8,260 nucleotides of DNA from an uncultured Eubacteriales bacterium (GTDB lineage Bacteria > Bacillota > Clostridia > Oscillospirales > Acutalibacteraceae): positions 1 to 8,260 of the forward strand of contig ONYV01000096.1 in NCBI GenBank assembly GCA_900322105.1. The letters run 5' to 3'. The notes beneath the pieces are model-generated. The model was not told the DNA's origin. It made no database searches and saw only the letters and a program-made list of their open reading frames with translations. Below, piece by piece: positions 5,785 to 8,260 of this stretch. The position numbers and the translations under genes are program-made. The first letter of the stretch is position 1, and each line of letters starts with the position of its first letter.

Positions 5785-6852
5785 ATGAAACATTTGATCG
5801 ATCTGGAAAGCCTGACAACGGAAGAACTGATGGAGATCATCCGCCTTGCCAATGCCATCAAAGAAAACCCGAAGGAATATTCCGAAGTGTGTCGGGGAAA
5901 AATCTTAGCAACGCTGTTTTACGAGCCGTCCACCAGAACCCAGATGTCCTTCAAAACGGCAATGCTGCGGCTGGGCGGCAGTGTGATCGGATTTGATAAT
6001 CCGCAGAATTCCTCTGTTTCCAAGGGCGAAAGCCTCAAGGATACGATCACCGTTGTCGGCGGCTATGCCGACATCATCGCCATCCGCCATTCTATGGAGG
6101 GTACTGCCAAGGCAGCGTCTTTGTATTCCGCAGCGCCCGTCATCAATGCAGGCGACGGCGGACATCTTCACCCGACGCAGACGCTCACGGACGTGGTGAC
6201 GCTGTATAACGAAAAAGGAACGCTGGACGGCATGACGATCGGTCTTTGCGGCGACCTCAAAAACGGCAGGACAGTCCACTCTCTCATCAAAACCATGAGC
6301 CACTTCAAGGGCAACCGCTTTGTGCTGATCTCAACTCCCGAGCTGATGGTGCCGCAGTATGTCAAGGACGTGATGAACGCCTCGGGCTGCCGCTATTCCG
6401 AAGTCAACAGCCTGTCAGAAGCGCTGCCGATGCTGGATGTGCTGTATATGACAAGGATACAGCGTGAACGTTTCAGGAGCTTTGATGAATATGAAAAACA
6501 AAAGGGCGTGTTTGTCCTTGACCGTGAAAAGCTGAAACTGGCAAAAAATGATCTGAAGATCCTGCATCCGCTGCCAAGGGTAGACGAGATCGCAGAGGAT
6601 GTGGACTATGACAGCAGGGCAAAATACTTTATCCAGACGGTTTACGGAATGTATGCCAGAATGGCGCTGATCAGCACGATGCTGAAAACGGCTGACAGGA
6701 TTCCGATGCCCCGTCAGTTCGATACGCACAACATCCGCTGCACGAATCCGAACTGTATTACATACACCGAAGAATATCTCCCGAAGCTGTTCCGTCCTTT
6801 GGGCGGCGATATGCTTTTGTGCAAATACTGCGACGCGCGCAACCTGATCTGA
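5785..6852 (+). CDS. pyrB: Aspartate carbamoyltransferase with fused PyrI-like zinc domain
   Basis: Condenses carbamoyl phosphate with aspartate to N-carbamoylaspartate, the first committed step of UMP synthesis, in the cytoplasm. The catalytic part (about 1-300) has the carbamoyl-phosphate loop STRTQ (49-53), the active-site lysine loop SKGES (79-83, Lys80), RH (101-102), HPTQT (129-133), GRTVHS (161-166), the aspartate-binding TRIQRERF (223-230) and HPLPRVDEI (261-269). It ends with GMYARMALISTML as in E. coli PyrB. At 355 aa it is about 45 longer than E. coli PyrB. The extension carries C319-x4-C324 and C346-x2-C349, with CTNPNC and CKYCD. This closely follows the zinc domain of the PyrI regulatory chain (Cys109/114/138/141 in E. 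coli), but the nucleotide-binding allosteric domain is missing and no pyrI follows. The ATG has a GGGGGAG-type ribosome binding site (5773-5779). Terminators on both sides suggest a single-gene unit. Confidence 0.95.
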   Translation: MKHLIDLESLTTEELMEIIRLANAIKENPKEYSEVCRGKILATLFYEPSTRTQMSFKTAMLRLGGSVIGFDNPQNSSVSKGESLKDTITVVGGYADIIAIRHSMEGTAKAASLYSAAPVINAGDGGHLHPTQTLTDVVTLYNEKGTLDGMTIGLCGDLKNGRTVHSLIKTMSHFKGNRFVLISTPELMVPQYVKDVMNASGCRYSEVNSLSEALPMLDVLYMTRIQRERFRSFDEYEKQKGVFVLDREKLKLAKNDLKILHPLPRVDEIAEDVDYDSRAKYFIQTVYGMYARMALISTMLKTADRIPMPRQFDTHNIRCTNPNCITYTEEYLPKLFRPLGGDMLLCKYCDARNLI

Positions 6853-6863
6853 CCGAAAGCCCT

Positions 6864-6897
6864 GAGCCGATAATGCCAAACACATTACCGGCTTTTT
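6864..6897 (+). terminator. Intrinsic terminator after pyrB
   Basis: AGCCG (6865-6869) pairs with CGGCT (6889-6893) and TAATG (6871-6875) with CATTA (6883-6887), separated by one A-C mismatch and closing a 7-nt loop. A T-run (6893-6897) follows. It starts 11 nt after the pyrB stop and separates pyrB from the lipoprotein gene. Confidence 0.85.
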
Positions 6898-6926
6898 ACT
6901 GTTGCATACATACGTCAAAGCAAGAG

Positions 6927-6932
6927 AGGAGG
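6927..6932 (+). promoter_or_regulatory. Ribosome binding site fixing a TTG start
   Basis: A perfect AGGAGG lies 7 nt before the TTG at 6940. The ATG at 6933 directly abuts it in another frame and is too close to be used. The frame from TTG gives a textbook lipoprotein signal peptide, so the TTG start is preferred. Confidence 0.8.
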
Positions 6933-6939
6933 ATGTTGC

Positions 6940-8166
6940 TTGAAGATAAGAAAATGGATCACGGCGGCTGCGGCTGCGCTGCTGACAGCGGTGTTCATCG
7001 GCGGCTGTAATATTGATTTAGACCTGATGTTCAAAGCCCCTGACGCACGCCGTCCGACAGGCAGCAGTCCGTTTGACAATGCGTCATATCTTGACTGGCC
7101 GGAAGACAGCTTTGATGAAACATCCTTCGATTTCAGCAAGGTCGAAACACCGCAGGGTGACTATGCGCTGATCCATACGCTGAGTGATGAGGAAAAAGAG
7201 CTGTATCAGCACATCATCGCAAGGATCGAAAGTCTGGAATCGAGCATGATCTTTGACGAGGTGACAAACGATGCCTTCAAAAACGCTTACTATGCAGTCT
7301 TGTACGATCACCCCGAATATTTCTGGACGGGCAGGAACTATTCCTATACTGTCAGAACGCTCGGAGATCTGCAAAAGCTGTCCGTTCAGCCGTCACTGCT
7401 TTTTGAGGATTCGGAAACCATACGGCAGGCACGAAAAGCACTGGAGGATGCTGCCAACATGATCGCAGCAGGCGCAGAACAGCAGGACGGCATCTATGAA
7501 AAAGTCAAATATGTCCACGATTATATCATCGACCATACCGCCTACGACACAGACGCTTTAGAATCGATCTCAAACGGTGAAGATGAGAGTGTGATGGCGG
7601 CAACGACGGCTTACGGATGTCTGGTGCAGCATAAGGCGGTATGTTCGGGCTATGCGTCGGCATTTCAGCTGGTGCTGCAAAAGTTAGGCATTGAATGCGG
7701 CAGGGTCAACGGACTGCGAAACTCCGAAAGCGGAGCGCATCAGTGGAACTTCCTGCGGCTGGACGATGATTACTATTATACCGATGTCACATGGGACGAC
7801 CCCCTCAAGCCCGACGGCACACAGACCAGAACGTATGAGTTTTTCCTGATCTCTGAGGATGATCTTGCATATACTCATGTCAAAAACAATGACCTGCCGT
7901 GTCCCGAATGCAGGGGAACACAGTATGATTTCTACCGCATGAATCATCTGTATTTTGAAGAGTATGATTTTGACGATATCCGTGTGGCAGCAGACTTGAT
8001 GTATGACGACCGTGCGCTGACGGTGAAATACAGCTCTCCCGATGTGCTGTCAGAAGCCAAAAGAGAACTGATCGACAACAAGCGTATTTTTGATATCGAC
8101 TATATCGGCGGCGGAGTGACTTATTCCGTCAGCTCGTCAGGGTGTATCCTGAACATCAGTTATTAG
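6940..8166 (+). CDS. Lipoprotein with transglutaminase-like (cysteine protease fold) domain
   Basis: Predicted surface lipoprotein of 408 aa, read from a TTG start. The signal peptide has a basic start (KIRK), an Ala/Leu-rich core and the lipobox IGGC, so Cys23 should be lipid-modified and the protein held on the outer face of the membrane. A low-complexity acidic linker follows (about 24-80). An all-helical-looking region precedes the transglutaminase-like core at about 185-290. This shows the family's three catalytic residues in order: Cys235 in KAVCSGYASAF, His267 in AHQWN, and Asp282 in TDVTWDDP. The last 120 residues have no recognised domain but include CPEC (321-324). Enzymes of this superfamily act as proteases, peptidases or crosslinkers; substrate and reaction cannot be told from sequence. 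The gene follows the pyrB terminator, and I found no convincing promoter in the short gap. Confidence 0.88.
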   Translation: MKIRKWITAAAAALLTAVFIGGCNIDLDLMFKAPDARRPTGSSPFDNASYLDWPEDSFDETSFDFSKVETPQGDYALIHTLSDEEKELYQHIIARIESLESSMIFDEVTNDAFKNAYYAVLYDHPEYFWTGRNYSYTVRTLGDLQKLSVQPSLLFEDSETIRQARKALEDAANMIAAGAEQQDGIYEKVKYVHDYIIDHTAYDTDALESISNGEDESVMAATTAYGCLVQHKAVCSGYASAFQLVLQKLGIECGRVNGLRNSESGAHQWNFLRLDDDYYYTDVTWDDPLKPDGTQTRTYEFFLISEDDLAYTHVKNNDLPCPECRGTQYDFYRMNHLYFEEYDFDDIRVAADLMYDDRALTVKYSSPDVLSEAKRELIDNKRIFDIDYIGGGVTYSVSSSGCILNISY

Positions 8167-8260
8167 ACTTCCTCGGAAACTTCCGAAGCACCGTCTTACT
8201 TGTCTCTTCTGCGCCAAGCGAAGTGTCTCTCCCTTGCATTACACCAAGTAGTGCTGCACT
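8167..8260. other. Unassigned sequence after the lipoprotein gene
   Basis: The last 94 bases have no clear terminator or start site. Small palindromes are visible: TCGGA (8173-8177) with TCCGA (8182-8186), and AGTGC-T-GCACT (8250-8260). On the - strand a frame is open from the window edge for 34 codons to a TGA at 8158-8156, overlapping the end of the lipoprotein gene. It could be the end of a convergent gene or part of a dispersed repeat. Confidence 0.35.

Noticed and set aside
5703..5996. Possible leader peptide or small gene starting at ATG 5703 before pyrB
   Set aside because: No ribosome binding site; the frame runs 200 nt into pyrB with non-protein-like composition, and no attenuator-style pyrimidine run followed by a terminator is present.
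8173..8186. Terminator after the lipoprotein gene (TCGGA/TCCGA)
   Set aside because: Very short stem and no T-run.

Overview
The window is a piece of a bacterial chromosome, most likely from a Gram-positive Clostridia of the Ruminococcus/Oscillospiraceae type. The evidence is the gene order of a division and cell-wall (dcw) cluster, strong GGAGG ribosome binding sites, a lipoprotein with a lipobox, moderate GC, and the style of the proteins. The genus is inferred, not proven. All recognisable genes are on the + strand.

Layout: (1) 1-71, a nest of palindromes before the first gene, probably a dispersed intergenic repeat. (2) 103-3986, the cell-wall and division block ftsW, murG, ftsQ (divIB), tightly spaced and probably one operon. 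ftsQ is broken by a +1 frame change near 2800-2806 and ends in a long, purely acidic Ser/Glu/Asp tail. (3) 3987-4352, a 366-bp AT-rich regulatory gap with two candidate sigma-A promoters and a hairpin just before the ftsZ ribosome binding site. (4) 4353-5651, ftsZ, closed by a clear terminator. (5) 5693-5784, a structured leader, followed by pyrB (5785-6852), which carries a PyrI-like four-cysteine zinc domain fused to its C-terminus and is closed by its own terminator. (6) 6940-8166, a lipoprotein with a transglutaminase-like domain. (7) 8167-8260, unassigned sequence that may be another repeat or the end of a gene on the other strand.

How the genes fit together: MurG makes lipid II on the inner face of the membrane. 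FtsW polymerises it at the septum together with a class B PBP. FtsQ/DivIB is the membrane-spanning organiser of that complex, and FtsZ is the cytoplasmic ring that places it. murB and ftsA, which accompany these genes in Bacillus, are absent from the positions where they would be expected. pyrB (pyrimidine synthesis) and the lipoprotein are separated by terminators and look like independent units.

Most noteworthy: the catalytic ATCase chain with a fused zinc domain but no allosteric nucleotide-binding domain; the roughly 108-residue extracytoplasmic acidic tail on FtsQ; the ftsQ frame break; and the unusual C-terminal peptide of FtsZ. I did not see a mobile element, CRISPR array, defence system or structural RNA gene.
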